Source of the DNA: Pseudomonadota bacterium
GTDB lineage: Bacteria; Pseudomonadota; Gammaproteobacteria; Nitrosococcales; Methylophagaceae
DNA length: 64,000 nucleotides
Direction of reading: 5' to 3'
Assembly (NCBI GenBank): GCA_030576275.1
Contig: JALIBN010000005.1
Coordinates: 17,030-81,029 of the forward strand
Part shown: positions 39,814 to 52,391 of the stretch, in pieces
How positions within the stretch are numbered: position 1 is the stretch's first letter
How the letters are laid out: each line of letters begins with the position of its first letter
Made by a program: the position numbers and the translations under genes
The notes under the pieces: model-generated
Database searches by the model: none
What the model saw: only the letters and a program-made list of their open reading frames with translations
What the model was told of the DNA's origin: nothing

Positions 39814-41280
39814 TTATTCACAGCTTTGTATTGTACCCTGTGGCTTAACCATCTCGCCAACGCAAACTAATTTAAGCGCGTTAGTGCTGCCTTGCACTTC
39901 AAGATCACCCTTTGTGATGATGACAATATCTCCATCGCTGACTACACCGCTACGCTGCAATTCCTGAATAGCCTCTAAATTTAACGTTGCATGATCAGCG
40001 TGATCCACATTAAAACTCACTGGATAAACGCCTCGGTACAAGGTTACTTTCCCCAGTGTTTCGACATGTGGTGTCAATGCAAAAATAGGAATGCCCGAGC
40101 TAATTCGAGACATCAATAATGGCGTTGTTCCTGTTTCTGTTAATGCGGCAATTGCCTTCACATCAAGGTGATTGGCCATATACATGGCCGCCATGGCAAT
40201 CGCTTCATCCATCTCTTCAAACTGCGAATCCATTCGATGGTGTGAAACGCGAATTTCTCGTTGTTGCTCGGCTTGCAGACAAATACGATCAACCGCTTCA
40301 ACAACCTTAACAGGATAACGACCCACAGCCGTCTCGCCTGACAACATCACGGCATCAGTGCCATCTAATACGGCATTAGCAATATCAAATACTTCCGCTC
40401 GGGTCGGGATTGCATTAGTGATCATCGACTCCATCATTTGTGTTGCTGTAATAACAACGCGATTTAACTGTCTAGCACGTTGAATAATTTTTTTCTGGAT
40501 GGGTGGTAATGCTGCATCACCAATCTCAACACCCAAATCACCGCGTGCTACCATGACAGCATCTGAGGCTTCAATAATCTCATCAAGTACATCTAATGCT
40601 TCAGCACGCTCTATTTTTGCAATAATGCCGCCATGGCCTCCCGCATCTCGCAATAGTTTACGAGCATAGTGAATATCTTCCGCTGAACGTGGAAATGAAA
40701 TGGCAATATAATCAGCCTGCATCTTAGCCGCGGTAATAATATCGGCTTTGTCTTTATCCGTTAATGCCTCAGCTGATAATCCACCGCCTTGGCGGTTGAT
40801 GCCTTTATTATTTGATAGCTCGCCTCCGATAATAACCCGACAAATTACCCTTTGACCTTCTACCTGCTCAACCCAAAATACTATTCGTCCATCATCAAGC
40901 AATAAGGTATCGCCACGTTTAACATCCTGCGGTAATTGTTTGTAATCAATACCGACTTGTTCGTTATCCCCAGCATCAGAATCAAGCTCTGCATCCAAAA
41001 TGAATTTAGCTTGCTCTTCTAGATATACTTTTCCCGCTTTGAATCGGGCGATACGAATCTTTGGGCCTTGCATATCTGCTAAGACGCCTACTTGACGACC
41101 ATAAGCTCGTGCACGACTACGTACGGTTTCTGCAAGCGCTAAATGCTCACTTGCTTCACCATGAGAGAAATTGAGCCTAACAACATCTACGCCGGCCTCA
41201 ATTAAGGCATCAAGTACTTCTCGCTTATTACTTGCAGGCCCTAAGGTTGCAACTATTTTTGTTCTTCTTTTAACTGCCAA
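39814..41280 (-). CDS. pyk: Pyruvate kinase
   Basis: A 488-residue pyruvate kinase making pyruvate and ATP from PEP and ADP. RTKIVATLGPASNKRE at the start, VVRLNFSHG near residue 33, KIERAEALDVLDEII near residue 218 and MVARGDLGVEIG near residue 240 are conserved; the C-terminal allosteric domain ends near residue 475. The length and PyrK core fit the type II (PykA) class. It lies 14 bases after pgk. Confidence 0.95.
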   Translation of the reverse strand: MAVKRRTKIVATLGPASNKREVLDALIEAGVDVVRLNFSHGEASEHLALAETVRSRARAYGRQVGVLADMQGPKIRIARFKAGKVYLEEQAKFILDAELDSDAGDNEQVGIDYKQLPQDVKRGDTLLLDDGRIVFWVEQVEGQRVICRVIIGGELSNNKGINRQGGGLSAEALTDKDKADIITAAKMQADYIAISFPRSAEDIHYARKLLRDAGGHGGIIAKIERAEALDVLDEIIEASDAVMVARGDLGVEIGDAALPPIQKKIIQRARQLNRVVITATQMMESMITNAIPTRAEVFDIANAVLDGTDAVMLSGETAVGRYPVKVVEAVDRICLQAEQQREIRVSHHRMDSQFEEMDEAIAMAAMYMANHLDVKAIAALTETGTTPLLMSRISSGIPIFALTPHVETLGKVTLYRGVYPVSFNVDHADHATLNLEAIQELQRSGVVSDGDIVIITKGDLEVQGSTNALKLVCVGEMVKPQGTIQSCE

Positions 41281-41294
41281 GGGTACCAGCTCCG

Positions 41295-42479
41295 TTATGA
41301 TTTAGCGCGTTGCTCCAATATCTCTACAGCAGGTAGTACTTTGCCTTCTAGAAATTCAAGAAAAGCGCCTCCTCCCGTCGAAATATAAGAAACATCAGCG
41401 CTGATATTATATTTTGCGACAGCAGCCAATGTATCGCCACCACCAGCAATAGAAAACGCGTTAGATTCAGCTATCGCCATAGCGATTTCTTTTGTTCCTT
41501 CACCAAATTGATTAAATTCGAATACGCCTACTGGGCCATTCCACACAATGGTACCGGCATTTTTAATTATTTCTGATAACTCGTGGGCTGATTTTGGTCC
41601 AATATCAAAAATCATATCGTCATCTTCAACATTGGTTGCCAATTTAATAGTAGCCAGTGCCGTTTCTGAAAATGCCTTACCGCATACAACGTCTACTGGT
41701 ACTGGAATTGAACCTCCTCGGGCGATGGCATCCGCAGTGAGTTTTTTACAAGTATCGATTAAGTCAGGCTCATATAATGATTGACCCACATTATTTCCAG
41801 CTGCCGCAATGAAAGTATTTGCAATACCACCACCTACAATCAGCTGATCAACAATTTTTGATAATGATTTCAGCACCGTTAATTTAGTTGATACTTTTGA
41901 ACCACCAACAATCGCCACCATCGGTCTAGCAGGATTATCTAATGCTTTGCCTAATGCTTCTAATTCGCCAGATAACAAAGGCCCGGCACAAGCAATTGGG
42001 GCATATTTTGCGATACCGTGAGTCGAAGCCTGAGCACGATGTGCTGTCCCAAAGGCATCATTCACGTAGATGTCACACATTTGAGCCATACGTTGAGACA
42101 AAGCATCATCATCAGCATTTTCACCAATATTGAAGCGTACATTTTCACAAAGGACAACTTCGCCATTTTCTACTGGAATAAAATCCTGTTCCAGCCAATT
42201 CTGTTCTAAACGTACTGGTTGACCTAATAATGCCGTCAAATAATTAGCAACCGGGGCCATTGAGTATTTGTGCTCATACTCACCCTCAGTTGGTCTTCCA
42301 AGGTGCGACATTATCATCACCTTTGCACCAGCAGCTATCGCAATTTTAATTGTAGGTAATGAAGCATGAATACGTGTGCCATCAGCGACAACGCCGGCCT
42401 TTAAAGGGACATTTAAATCTTGACGAATTAATACTCTTTTACCAGCCAACTCTAGGTCAGACATTTTAATCACGGACAT
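41295..42479 (-). CDS. pgk: Phosphoglycerate kinase
   Basis: A 394-residue two-domain kinase. [12 protein letters not shown] near residue 15, LGRPTEGEY near residue 60, [11 protein letters not shown] near residue 190 and [13 protein letters not shown] near residue 365 are conserved. I start at ATG 42479, preceded by GAGAGAGGAA, instead of an upstream ATG at 42545 that lies inside the gap terminator. It interconverts 1,3-bisphosphoglycerate and 3-phosphoglycerate. Confidence 0.96.
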   Translation of the reverse strand: MSVIKMSDLELAGKRVLIRQDLNVPLKAGVVADGTRIHASLPTIKIAIAAGAKVMIMSHLGRPTEGEYEHKYSMAPVANYLTALLGQPVRLEQNWLEQDFIPVENGEVVLCENVRFNIGENADDDALSQRMAQMCDIYVNDAFGTAHRAQASTHGIAKYAPIACAGPLLSGELEALGKALDNPARPMVAIVGGSKVSTKLTVLKSLSKIVDQLIVGGGIANTFIAAAGNNVGQSLYEPDLIDTCKKLTADAIARGGSIPVPVDVVCGKAFSETALATIKLATNVEDDDMIFDIGPKSAHELSEIIKNAGTIVWNGPVGVFEFNQFGEGTKEIAMAIAESNAFSIAGGGDTLAAVAKYNISADVSYISTGGGAFLEFLEGKVLPAVEILEQRAKS

Positions 42480-42542
42480 ATACTTTATTCCTCTCTCTGA
42501 ATTTTTATTATTATGCTCACCGTTAACTATAAGCTCATAAAA

Positions 42543-42579
42543 CAAAAAAAGCTCCTATGCTTACGCTGTAGGAGCTTTT
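42543..42579 (-). terminator. Intrinsic terminator or attenuator between gap and pgk
   Basis: On the minus strand AAAAGCTCCTA (complement of 42569-42579), an 11-base loop and TAGGAGCTTTT lead into a T7 run. It ends most gap transcription 64 bases before the pgk start, so pgk-pyk-fba need read-through or a promoter in that short gap. Confidence 0.85.
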
Positions 42580-42627
42580 AAATTTATGCATATTGCTACT
42601 CTAGTCAGCAAAGTAACAATACCTTGC

Positions 42628-44028
<1,401 letters not shown>

Positions 44029-44060
44029 AATGGCGGGTGTGCTTACGCCCATCCGCCATT
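44029..44060 (-). terminator. Stem-loop downstream of tkt
   Basis: AATGGCGG (44029-44036) and CCGCCATT (44053-44060) form an 8-bp stem with further partial pairing (GGGCG) inside. On the minus strand it follows the tkt stop by 35 bases; the trailing sequence ATTATATTTAAA is U-rich but not a strict U-tract. Probably the tkt terminator. Confidence 0.55.
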
Positions 44061-44070
44061 AGGTTTAATC

Positions 44071-44099
44071 TATAAAAGTCTTTTTAAAATACTTTTATA
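44071..44099 (-). repeat. Perfect 9-bp inverted repeat over the tkt stop codon
   Basis: TATAAAAGT (44071-44079) and ACTTTTATA (44091-44099) are perfect inverse complements with an 11-base loop; the tkt stop codon (44095-44097) lies in one arm. It is AT-only and therefore weak. It may act together with the 44029-44060 stem. Confidence 0.4.
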
Positions 44100-46080
44100 G
44101 TGTTTCTTTTACCGTTTTAACTACGTTTTCAACGGTGAAACCGAAGTGTTTCATCAAAACGCCACCTGGTGCAGATTCACCAAACGTATCGATACCAACA
44201 ACGCCACCTTCTAGACCAACATATTTGCGCCAGAAGTCAGTTACACCCGCTTCAATCGCAACACGTTTAACGCCTGGAGTCAGAATACTATCTTTATATG
44301 CTTGATCTTGACGATCAAACACGTTCGTTGAAGGCATAGATACAACACGTGCATTGATGCCATCGGCAGCCAACGCAACTTGAGCTTGTGCAGCTAAATC
44401 TACTTCAGAACCGGTAGCAATCAAGATCACATCAGCAGAACCTTTTGCTTCAGAGAGGATGTATGCACCTTTGCGCATAGCTGCAAAATCAGCAACATCA
44501 TGCTTACGACCAGGAATACCTTGACGGCTCAATACTAAGCTAGAAGGACCATCGGCACGTTCAACAGCCGCCGTCCATGCAACAGCAACCTCAACTGAAT
44601 CAGCAGGACGCCATACATCCATATTAGGGATATAACGCATTGCAGCAGTATTTTCGATTGGTTGATGAGTAGGACCATCTTCACCTTGACCAATAGAATC
44701 ATGTGTTAATACCGCAATAGTACGGATTTTCATCAATGCAGCCATACGTAATGCAGATTTAGCATAATCAGAGAACATGTGGAATGTGCCACCGAATGGG
44801 ATCAAACCACCGTGAAGAGCCATACCGTTCATTATTGCATACATACCAAACTCACGTACACCGTAAGAGATGTAGTTACCAGGCTCTTTACCTGATACGT
44901 GTTTGAAGCTTGCACAGCTAGTTAAGTTAGAACCTGTTAAGTCAGCAGAACCACCTAAAAATTCAGGCAATAAAGGTGCCAAAGCAGCAATTGTTTTTTG
45001 TGATGCTTGACGAGACGCTAGGCTAGCTGCGGCTTCGTTAGTTTCAGCAATGATTGCATCAGTAGCTTCAGTCCAGTTTGCTGGTAAGTCTTTCGCCATG
45101 CGACGTGTGAATTCTGCAGCTAATTCTGGGTATTCTGCAGCATAAGCATCAAATTTAGCATTCCAAGCAGCTTCTTTGACTGCACCGGCAGCTTTAGCAT
45201 CCCAACCTTCGTATACATCAGCAGGAATTTCGAAAGGAGCGTAGTTCCAATCTAATTCTTTACGTGTTAATGCAACTTCTTCTTCACCCAAAGCAGCACC
45301 ATGACAGTCGTGGCTACCAGATTTATTTGGTGAACCAAAACCGATGATTGTTTTACAGCAAATCATAGACGGCTTGTCTGTAATTGCTTTGGCGGCAGTA
45401 ACAGCAGCAGAGATTGCGGCTGCATCGTGTCCATCTACTGATTGTACGTGCCAACCATAAGCTTCAAAACGCTTAACAGTGTCATCTGTGTACCAACCGT
45501 CAATGTGACCATCGATAGAGATGTTGTTGTCATCCCAGAATGCAACCAATTTACCAAGGCCCCAAGTACCTGCTAATGCGCAAGCTTCATGAGATACACC
45601 TTCCATCAAACAACCATCACCCAAGAATACATAAGTGTTGTGGTCAACGATCTCATGGCCAGGCTTGTTGAATTGATCAGCCATTAATTTTTCAGCCATC
45701 GCAAAACCAACACCGTTAGTGATACCTTGACCTAAAGGACCCGTTGTTGTTTCTATGCCTGGTGCATAACCGTATTCAGGGTGACCCGCACATTGCGAGT
45801 GAAGCTGACGGAAAGAAGCAAGTGATGACATTGGCAAGTCATAACCTGACAAATGCAACAATGAATAAATCAACATTGAACCGTGACCATTCGACAAAAT
45901 AAAACGATCGCGGTCAGACCATTCTGGATTAGTCGGGTTGTGTTTTAAGTGATCATTCCACAATACTTCAGCGATATCCGCCATACCCATAGGCGCGCCT
46001 GGATGACCCGATTGAGCCTTTTGTACTGCATCCATGCTTAAAGCACGGATGGCGTTTGCTAAATGTCTACGTGTAGCCAT
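44095..46080 (-). CDS. tkt: Transketolase
   Basis: A 661-residue thiamine-diphosphate enzyme. [20 protein letters not shown] at the start, [19 protein letters not shown] near residue 113, the ThDP motif [22 protein letters not shown] near residue 155 and [18 protein letters not shown] near residue 455 are all present. It moves two-carbon units in the pentose phosphate (or Calvin/RuMP) network. It precedes gap on the same strand but is separated by 465 bases. Confidence 0.97.
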   Translation of the reverse strand: MATRRHLANAIRALSMDAVQKAQSGHPGAPMGMADIAEVLWNDHLKHNPTNPEWSDRDRFILSNGHGSMLIYSLLHLSGYDLPMSSLASFRQLHSQCAGHPEYGYAPGIETTTGPLGQGITNGVGFAMAEKLMADQFNKPGHEIVDHNTYVFLGDGCLMEGVSHEACALAGTWGLGKLVAFWDDNNISIDGHIDGWYTDDTVKRFEAYGWHVQSVDGHDAAAISAAVTAAKAITDKPSMICCKTIIGFGSPNKSGSHDCHGAALGEEEVALTRKELDWNYAPFEIPADVYEGWDAKAAGAVKEAAWNAKFDAYAAEYPELAAEFTRRMAKDLPANWTEATDAIIAETNEAAASLASRQASQKTIAALAPLLPEFLGGSADLTGSNLTSCASFKHVSGKEPGNYISYGVREFGMYAIMNGMALHGGLIPFGGTFHMFSDYAKSALRMAALMKIRTIAVLTHDSIGQGEDGPTHQPIENTAAMRYIPNMDVWRPADSVEVAVAWTAAVERADGPSSLVLSRQGIPGRKHDVADFAAMRKGAYILSEAKGSADVILIATGSEVDLAAQAQVALAADGINARVVSMPSTNVFDRQDQAYKDSILTPGVKRVAIEAGVTDFWRKYVGLEGGVVGIDTFGESAPGGVLMKHFGFTVENVVKTVKETL

Positions 46081-46106
46081 TGTTTATATACTCCTATTTA
46101 AAAAAA

Positions 46107-46664
46107 TTAAGCTGCTCGCCATTTGATCGAGCACCCTATACTAGGTATTTGTTGTTGTGGACCACGACCTGTCTCAGCAACGTATTTCATTGCTTCAAAT
46201 AAATCTCGTCGTGCGTCCGGTGCTGCAGCTTCTTTTCGACTTGCGTCTAAACGACCGCGGTACTGCAATTGAAGATCTTTGTTATAACCAAAGAAATCGG
46301 GGGTACACACTGCTCCGTAGGTTTGGGCAATTTGCTGTGTTTCGTCATACAAATACGGGAAAGAAAAACTATTTTCTTTTGCAACACGTTGCATGTTTTC
46401 AAAAGAGTCTTCTTGGTAATCAGCAGGATCATTAGACATAATCGCCACGGTGTTAATACCCAATTTTTTTAATTCGTTGGTATCTCGAACCAAGCGTTCT
46501 AAAATCGCTTTAACGTATGGACAATGGTTACAAATGAACATAACCAGTAAGCCATTCTCACCACGACACTGGTCGAGAGTCCATATTTTCCCATCCGTTC
46601 CAAGCAATGAGAAATCAATAGCAGGCAAGTCAAAATCACAAATTGGAGTTTCTAAACTGACCAT
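46107..46664 (-). CDS. Thioredoxin-family (AhpC/TSA-like) redoxin
   Basis: A 185-residue cytoplasmic redoxin without a signal peptide. CNHCPYVK near residue 45 is the redox-active segment; MSNDPADYQEDSFENM and the C-terminal SIGCSIKW are hallmarks of a widespread thioredoxin-family subgroup. It may reduce disulfides or peroxides; substrate unknown. It ends 26 bases upstream of tkt's start region and is probably cotranscribed with it. Confidence 0.88.
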   Translation of the reverse strand: MVSLETPICDFDLPAIDFSLLGTDGKIWTLDQCRGENGLLVMFICNHCPYVKAILERLVRDTNELKKLGINTVAIMSNDPADYQEDSFENMQRVAKENSFSFPYLYDETQQIAQTYGAVCTPDFFGYNKDLQLQYRGRLDASRKEAAAPDARRDLFEAMKYVAETGRGPQQQIPSIGCSIKWRAA

Positions 46665-46818
46665 AGGCTCTCGTGTAAGTTAGCCTTTTTTAGCTACATT
46701 TGCTAAAAAAAAACCATAATTGATAATTTTAAGGATTGGAGATTTTACCAGACAAACTAGAATAATGCTAAATTACTAGTCTGTTTATAGACTTAAATGC
46801 CTACTCTGAAAAATAAAC

Positions 46819-47085
46819 CTAGCGATCTTTGTCAACAGCACGACGGATTTCTTGCTTCAAGGTCAAGGGAATACAGCGCAGACCCAGCCATACTAAACCT
46901 GGCACAATGATCAGGTCGTCTAGCTGTCCTAGAATTGGAATAAAATCAGGTATCAAATCAAACGGCATTAACAGATAGGCAACCGCTGCAACAATCAGCC
47001 ATTTAGCGATTACTGGCGTACGCCTGTCCATCGTTAAAGCGCGATAATAAGCGAGTTCTGTTTTTATTTTTTGTATGTTAAGCAT
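46819..47085 (-). CDS. DUF1232 (YkvA-like) membrane protein
   Basis: An 88-residue protein with two hydrophobic segments. The motif AYLLMPFDLIPDFIPILGQLDDL is the DUF1232 core (VAYLLMPFDLIPDFIPILGQ and following LDD). Function unknown. It diverges from mrcB across 171 bases and is separated from the redoxin gene by 154 bases. Confidence 0.88.
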   Translation of the reverse strand: MLNIQKIKTELAYYRALTMDRRTPVIAKWLIVAAVAYLLMPFDLIPDFIPILGQLDDLIIVPGLVWLGLRCIPLTLKQEIRRAVDKDR

Positions 47086-47256
47086 GCTATGCCAGTAATT
47101 TTTGAACTATCTTCAAGTTTAGACTTTAAAAGCCTGTTAAAATTGAACTCTACTAGCCAAAATGCGTACTAATTGGCTCGATTATAAATACATTGTAAAT
47201 TATTCCAGATCCGTTGAAACAGCTAATTCTTACTTAAGGACCGTCAAACTCTAATT

Positions 47257-49590
47257 ATGGCCACAACAAAAAAGCCGACGCGATCTCGTAAAGCAAAAAA
47301 AACAACACCGACCTTCAAACAGAAATTGCTCACACTGTCATATAAACTATTTTTTGCGATGATAGTCCTTTTTGGCATCGCGCTGGTGTTTGTTGATATT
47401 CATATACGCCAGCAATTCGAGGGAAAGCGCTGGGCTGTGCCTGCAAAGGTATTCGCACGCCCTTTAGAACTTTATGCAGGCTTGCCCCTCTCTATTGATG
47501 ACTTGAAAATTGAGTTGCGTGGTCTTGGTTACCAATTTGTCAGCAAGGTTACTCAGCCAGGTCAGGCAGAATTTTCTACCACTAAAGCCATTATATATTC
47601 TCGTGGATTTAATTTCCCTGATGGTAATGAGCACGCTCAACAACTTGTTTTGGACTTTTTTAACGATCAGTTAACCAATATCAGTACTTATCAAGGCAAC
47701 CAGATACCAGTTGTTCGTTTAGAACCCATCCTTGTTGGAGGAATCTATCCATTAAATAATGAAGACCGTGATTTAATTCAATTACAGGAAGCACCTCAAG
47801 GTCTTCTTGATGCTTTAATTGCCATTGAAGATCGTGATTATTATGAGCATATAGGAATCTCACCCAAAGGCATCGCCCGTGCGATGTGGATCAATATTAA
47901 AGCAGGTAGCTTTGTACAAGGTGGTAGCACCCTCACTCAGCAATTGATCAAAAATTTCTATCTGAACTCAGATCGCAATCTAGCTCGAAAATTAATGGAA
48001 ATCCCAATGGCCATGCTATTGGAGCTTCACTATAGTAAAGATGAGATCCTAGAGGCCTACCTCAATGAAATCTATGTCGGTCAAGAAGGCGCGCGTGCCA
48101 TCCATGGTTTTGGCTTGGCATCTAACTATTATTTTGCACAACCAATCCAAGAGCTAAAGTTACATCAAGTTGCCTTGTTAGCTGGTTTGGTTAAAGGTCC
48201 CTCTTATTACGATCCTAGACGCCATCCAGAACGTTCAAAAAGACGCCGTGATCTAGTACTCAAAGTATTAAATGAGCAAAATTCAATCACTGATTCACAG
48301 TATAAGCAAGCCGTTGCCATGCCACTAGGCATAGTGAAACGAGCGAGTTTACTCAAAGGGGCTTACCCTGCTTATTTAGACCTCGTCAAACGACAATTAC
48401 GCGAAACGTACCGTGACCAAGATTTAAACTCCGAAGGCTTACGGGTATTTACCAGCTTAAATCCTATCGCCCAAAATAAAGCAGAAGCGGCACTTGTAAA
48501 TACAATATCTAAACTAGAAAAACGACATGGCAGTAAGATAAAACAATTGCAAGGTAGTATGGTAGTTACTGAGCCACAAACAGGTGAGGTGATTGCTATT
48601 GTCGGTGGTCGCCAAACGCGCTATCAAGGCTTTAACAGAGCACTAGATGCTATACGCCCTATCGGCTCACTCGTCAAACCTGCCGTTTATTTAACAGCAA
48701 TTGAACAAGGTTACACATTAATTAGTAAAGTGGACGACTCTCCATATACGCTGACGATGAAAGATGGCCAAGTTTGGAGCCCAGAAAACTTTAATCATCA
48801 ATCTCACGGCATGGTGCCATTACATCAAGCAATAGCTCATTCCTATAACTTGGCAACAGCACGTCTAGGCATGGCTCTAGGACTTGATAAGGTGATCAAT
48901 ACACTACAACGTTTAGGCGTGACTCGGCCAATGGATGCTTTCCCGTCTTTATTACTAGGCGCACAAGGTTTATCACCTATGGAAGTCGCTACTATGTATC
49001 AAACTATTGCCGCTAACGGTTTTCAAATGCCATTACGCTCAATTCGCATGGTAACCGATAATGCTGGACAGGAATTATCAAGTTATCCCTTCCAGCTTAA
49101 ACAGACAATTAGTAGTAATTCTATTCATTTACTACAGTATATGATGCAAGAAACGGCTCGTAGTGGTACGGCAAGATCTATCTACCAACACTTACCAGCA
49201 AACATTAATGCTGCCGGTAAAACAGGCACTTCAGATCAACAAAGAGATAGTTGGTTTGCAGGATTTACCGGTAATCGACTCGCCATTGTTTGGCTAGGGC
49301 AAGATGATAATGCTTCACTGCCATTAACTGGTTCAAGTGGTGCATTACAAGCATGGATAGACTATATGGCAACTGAAACACTCGAGCCATTTGTTGCCGC
49401 ATCGCCTGAAGGCATTGAGTATTTGTGGATAGATCAACAAAGCGGTCAACTATCGGTCGAGCACTGTACTGGCGCTCAACAAATTCCATTCTTATTAGGT
49501 ACGGGACCAACGTTAGCTGTAGATTGTGTAGGTCAGTATAACGATCCCGTATCACAATCCATTAATTGGGTTAAACAGCTGTTTAGGTAA
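47257..49590 (+). CDS. mrcB: Bifunctional penicillin-binding protein 1B
   Basis: A 777-residue class A PBP. A basic cytoplasmic tail and one membrane helix (about residues 30-52) lead into a UB2H-like region, then the glycosyltransferase domain with IEDRDYYEHIGISPKGIARA near residue 190 and GGSTLTQQLIKNFYL near 224, and the transpeptidase with SLVK near residue 472 (IGSLVKPAVYL), SYN near 530 and KTGTSD near 656. It polymerises and cross-links peptidoglycan; the UB2H region suggests an LpoB-dependent PBP1B rather than PBP1A. A TPR lipoprotein follows 3 bases later. Confidence 0.95.
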   Translation: MATTKKPTRSRKAKKTTPTFKQKLLTLSYKLFFAMIVLFGIALVFVDIHIRQQFEGKRWAVPAKVFARPLELYAGLPLSIDDLKIELRGLGYQFVSKVTQPGQAEFSTTKAIIYSRGFNFPDGNEHAQQLVLDFFNDQLTNISTYQGNQIPVVRLEPILVGGIYPLNNEDRDLIQLQEAPQGLLDALIAIEDRDYYEHIGISPKGIARAMWINIKAGSFVQGGSTLTQQLIKNFYLNSDRNLARKLMEIPMAMLLELHYSKDEILEAYLNEIYVGQEGARAIHGFGLASNYYFAQPIQELKLHQVALLAGLVKGPSYYDPRRHPERSKRRRDLVLKVLNEQNSITDSQYKQAVAMPLGIVKRASLLKGAYPAYLDLVKRQLRETYRDQDLNSEGLRVFTSLNPIAQNKAEAALVNTISKLEKRHGSKIKQLQGSMVVTEPQTGEVIAIVGGRQTRYQGFNRALDAIRPIGSLVKPAVYLTAIEQGYTLISKVDDSPYTLTMKDGQVWSPENFNHQSHGMVPLHQAIAHSYNLATARLGMALGLDKVINTLQRLGVTRPMDAFPSLLLGAQGLSPMEVATMYQTIAANGFQMPLRSIRMVTDNAGQELSSYPFQLKQTISSNSIHLLQYMMQETARSGTARSIYQHLPANINAAGKTGTSDQQRDSWFAGFTGNRLAIVWLGQDDNASLPLTGSSGALQAWIDYMATETLEPFVAASPEGIEYLWIDQQSGQLSVEHCTGAQQIPFLLGTGPTLAVDCVGQYNDPVSQSINWVKQLFR

Positions 49591-49593
49591 AAA

Positions 49594-50187
49594 ATGAAAT
49601 TGACAACAAACACATACCGTATTGCAATATTAAGTGCAGTTCTAGCAATGGCTGGCTGTTCTAGCACGCTAGTGGTTCCAACTGAAGACCGCAATAATAC
49701 TTCGCCAAGAGTTGAACAAACGAAGCCTGTAGTAAACGACAGTGCCATCGCGATTGCGCTACCAGAGGAAACGGTTAATCAATCACAACAATCCACTGCG
49801 CCTTTGACGACTGAGCCTAATGCTATTTCGGTCCCCATATCACCTTCGGTGATTGAACCCGCGCAACAAAACACCGCTGTTATAGCTTTACTCAATGAAG
49901 CAAATAGCTATTCTAAACAGGGTGATTTACGCTCCGCTCAAACCAGTTTACAGCGTGCACAGCGTATAGCGCCTCGCGATCCGCAGGTGTATTACGCTTT
50001 AGCGAATACCCATCTAACACTTCAAGATTACGGTCTCGCCGAACAAGTCGCTTTGAAAGGCGTATCTATCGTTCAAGGGCAGCCTGATCAGCTCAATCAG
50101 TTTTGGAATTTAATTGCGTTTATTCGTGACGCAGCAGGCAATACTAGCGGTGCCAAACAGGCTCGTGAGACTGCCAGTCGCTATTAA
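49594..50187 (+). CDS. TPR-containing lipoprotein next to PBP1B
   Basis: A 197-residue protein with a lipoprotein signal ending LAMAGCSS (Cys at about 22), a Pro/Thr/Ser/Gln-rich linker (about residues 25-95) and tetratricopeptide repeats in the rest (LLNEANSYSKQGDLRSAQTS, DPQVYYALANTHLTLQDYGL). Its position 3 bases after mrcB, in an operon, suggests a partner of PBP1B in the outer membrane or periplasm, analogous in role to Lpo activators; sequence alone does not prove it. Confidence 0.85.
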   Translation: MKLTTNTYRIAILSAVLAMAGCSSTLVVPTEDRNNTSPRVEQTKPVVNDSAIAIALPEETVNQSQQSTAPLTTEPNAISVPISPSVIEPAQQNTAVIALLNEANSYSKQGDLRSAQTSLQRAQRIAPRDPQVYYALANTHLTLQDYGLAEQVALKGVSIVQGQPDQLNQFWNLIAFIRDAAGNTSGAKQARETASRY

Positions 50188-50257
50188 ATTACATAGGCAT
50201 TTTGAAGGCTGGCTCACGGTACAAACCACTCAAACAAAACGTTTGTATCGTTTATAT

Positions 50258-51106
<849 letters not shown>

Positions 51107-51168
51107 TCATTCGTTTTACTATTTCTTGTGACTAAACACTAGCGAAAAGTAAATGACTAACTCATTGC

Positions 51169-52290
51169 TTAATCAAAAAACTTTTTAACCGCATCCAACC
51201 ACGAACTGTGTTTTGGGCTATGTTTACTGTGACTACTACCTTGCAAGGTTTCTTCAAACTCCTGCAATAATTCTTTTTGTTTCTTGGATAGCTTAACAGG
51301 AGTCTCTATTATCACTCGGCACATTAAATCACCAATAGCACCACCACGCACAGACTTGATACCTTTTCCACGTAACCGGAACTGCTGACCAGTCTGCGTT
51401 CCATCAGGAATTTTCAAGCTGGCTTTACCATCTAATGTGGGTACTTCTTGTTCCCCACCCAAGGTTGCCGTAACAAAACTTATTGGCACATCGCAATACA
51501 AATTGCTACCATCACGGGTGAATACGTCATGTCGTTGCACTTGCATCTCAACATATAAATCACCTGGGCCTGCACCACCACTACCCGCTTCACCCTCACC
51601 AGATAGGCGAATGCGATCACCAGTATCAACACCTGCTGGCACTTTAACCGATAAGGTTTTATGTTCTTGGATTTGGCCTTCACCGTGACAATCGACACAC
51701 GGCTCTTTAATCATCTGACCGGTACCGTGACAATGCGGACAAGCTTGCTGTACTGAAAAGAAACCTTGCTGCATTCGAACCTGACCATGACCGGCACAGG
51801 TTGTACATGTAACAGGTTGTGTGCCTTTTTTAGCTCCACTGCCGTCACATGTTTTACAGTTTACATGCACTGGAATACGAATTTTTTGTGTCGTACCCGC
51901 CACCGCTTCTTCAAGAGTTAAATCTAAATGGTAGCGAAGATCCGCCCCGCGATAACTTTGTCTGCCACCACCACCTGATTGGCCAAAAATATCATTAAAA
52001 ACATCGCCAAAAATATCACTAAAGCCACCAGCGCCGCCTTGCTGACGACCACCGCCACCTGACGGATCAACACCTGCATGACCAAACTGATCATAAGCCG
52101 CACGTTTTCGAGCATCAGATAAAATCTCATAGGCTTCTTTTGCCTCTTTGAAATGTTCTTCTGCACCTGCATTATCAGGATTACGATCTGGATGATATTT
52201 CATTGCCATACGACGATAAGCCTTTTTAATTTCAGCTTCTGTCGCGGTGCGTGACACCTCTAATATTTCGTAACAATCTCGTTTGGCCAT
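51169..52290 (-). CDS. dnaJ: Chaperone protein DnaJ
   Basis: A 373-residue full-length DnaJ. J domain (1-70) with KYHPDRNPD, Gly-rich linker (about 75-115), zinc domain with four CxxCxGxG units ([32 protein letters not shown]; about 147-212) and C-terminal beta domains. It stimulates DnaK ATPase and delivers substrates. It is 101 bases after dnaK, with a hairpin between. Confidence 0.97.
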   Translation of the reverse strand: MAKRDCYEILEVSRTATEAEIKKAYRRMAMKYHPDRNPDNAGAEEHFKEAKEAYEILSDARKRAAYDQFGHAGVDPSGGGGRQQGGAGGFSDIFGDVFNDIFGQSGGGGRQSYRGADLRYHLDLTLEEAVAGTTQKIRIPVHVNCKTCDGSGAKKGTQPVTCTTCAGHGQVRMQQGFFSVQQACPHCHGTGQMIKEPCVDCHGEGQIQEHKTLSVKVPAGVDTGDRIRLSGEGEAGSGGAGPGDLYVEMQVQRHDVFTRDGSNLYCDVPISFVTATLGGEQEVPTLDGKASLKIPDGTQTGQQFRLRGKGIKSVRGGAIGDLMCRVIIETPVKLSKKQKELLQEFEETLQGSSHSKHSPKHSSWLDAVKKFFD

Positions 52291-52334
52291 CTTTGTTTTT
52301 ACCTAATAAATTTCTACGTACATCCAATATAACA

Positions 52335-52365
52335 AAACAGGCGTGAGATAATCCCACGCCTGTTT
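52335..52365 (-). terminator. Hairpin between dnaK and dnaJ
   Basis: AAACAGGCGTG (52335-52345) and CACGCCTGTTT (52355-52365) form a perfect 11-bp stem with a 9-base loop. On the minus strand it is followed by TTGTTATATTG, only partly U-rich, so it is likely a partial terminator/attenuator that lowers dnaJ relative to dnaK or protects the dnaK 3' end. Confidence 0.7.
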
Positions 52366-52391
52366 CTGATTAAACATGATCTAATTAAAAA

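Noticed and set aside
46686..46710. Terminator in the gap between the redoxin and DUF1232 genes
   Set aside because: TTTTTTAGC/GCTAAAAAA forms an AT-only hairpin whose T-run precedes the stem on the minus strand, so orientation does not suit termination of the DUF1232 gene.
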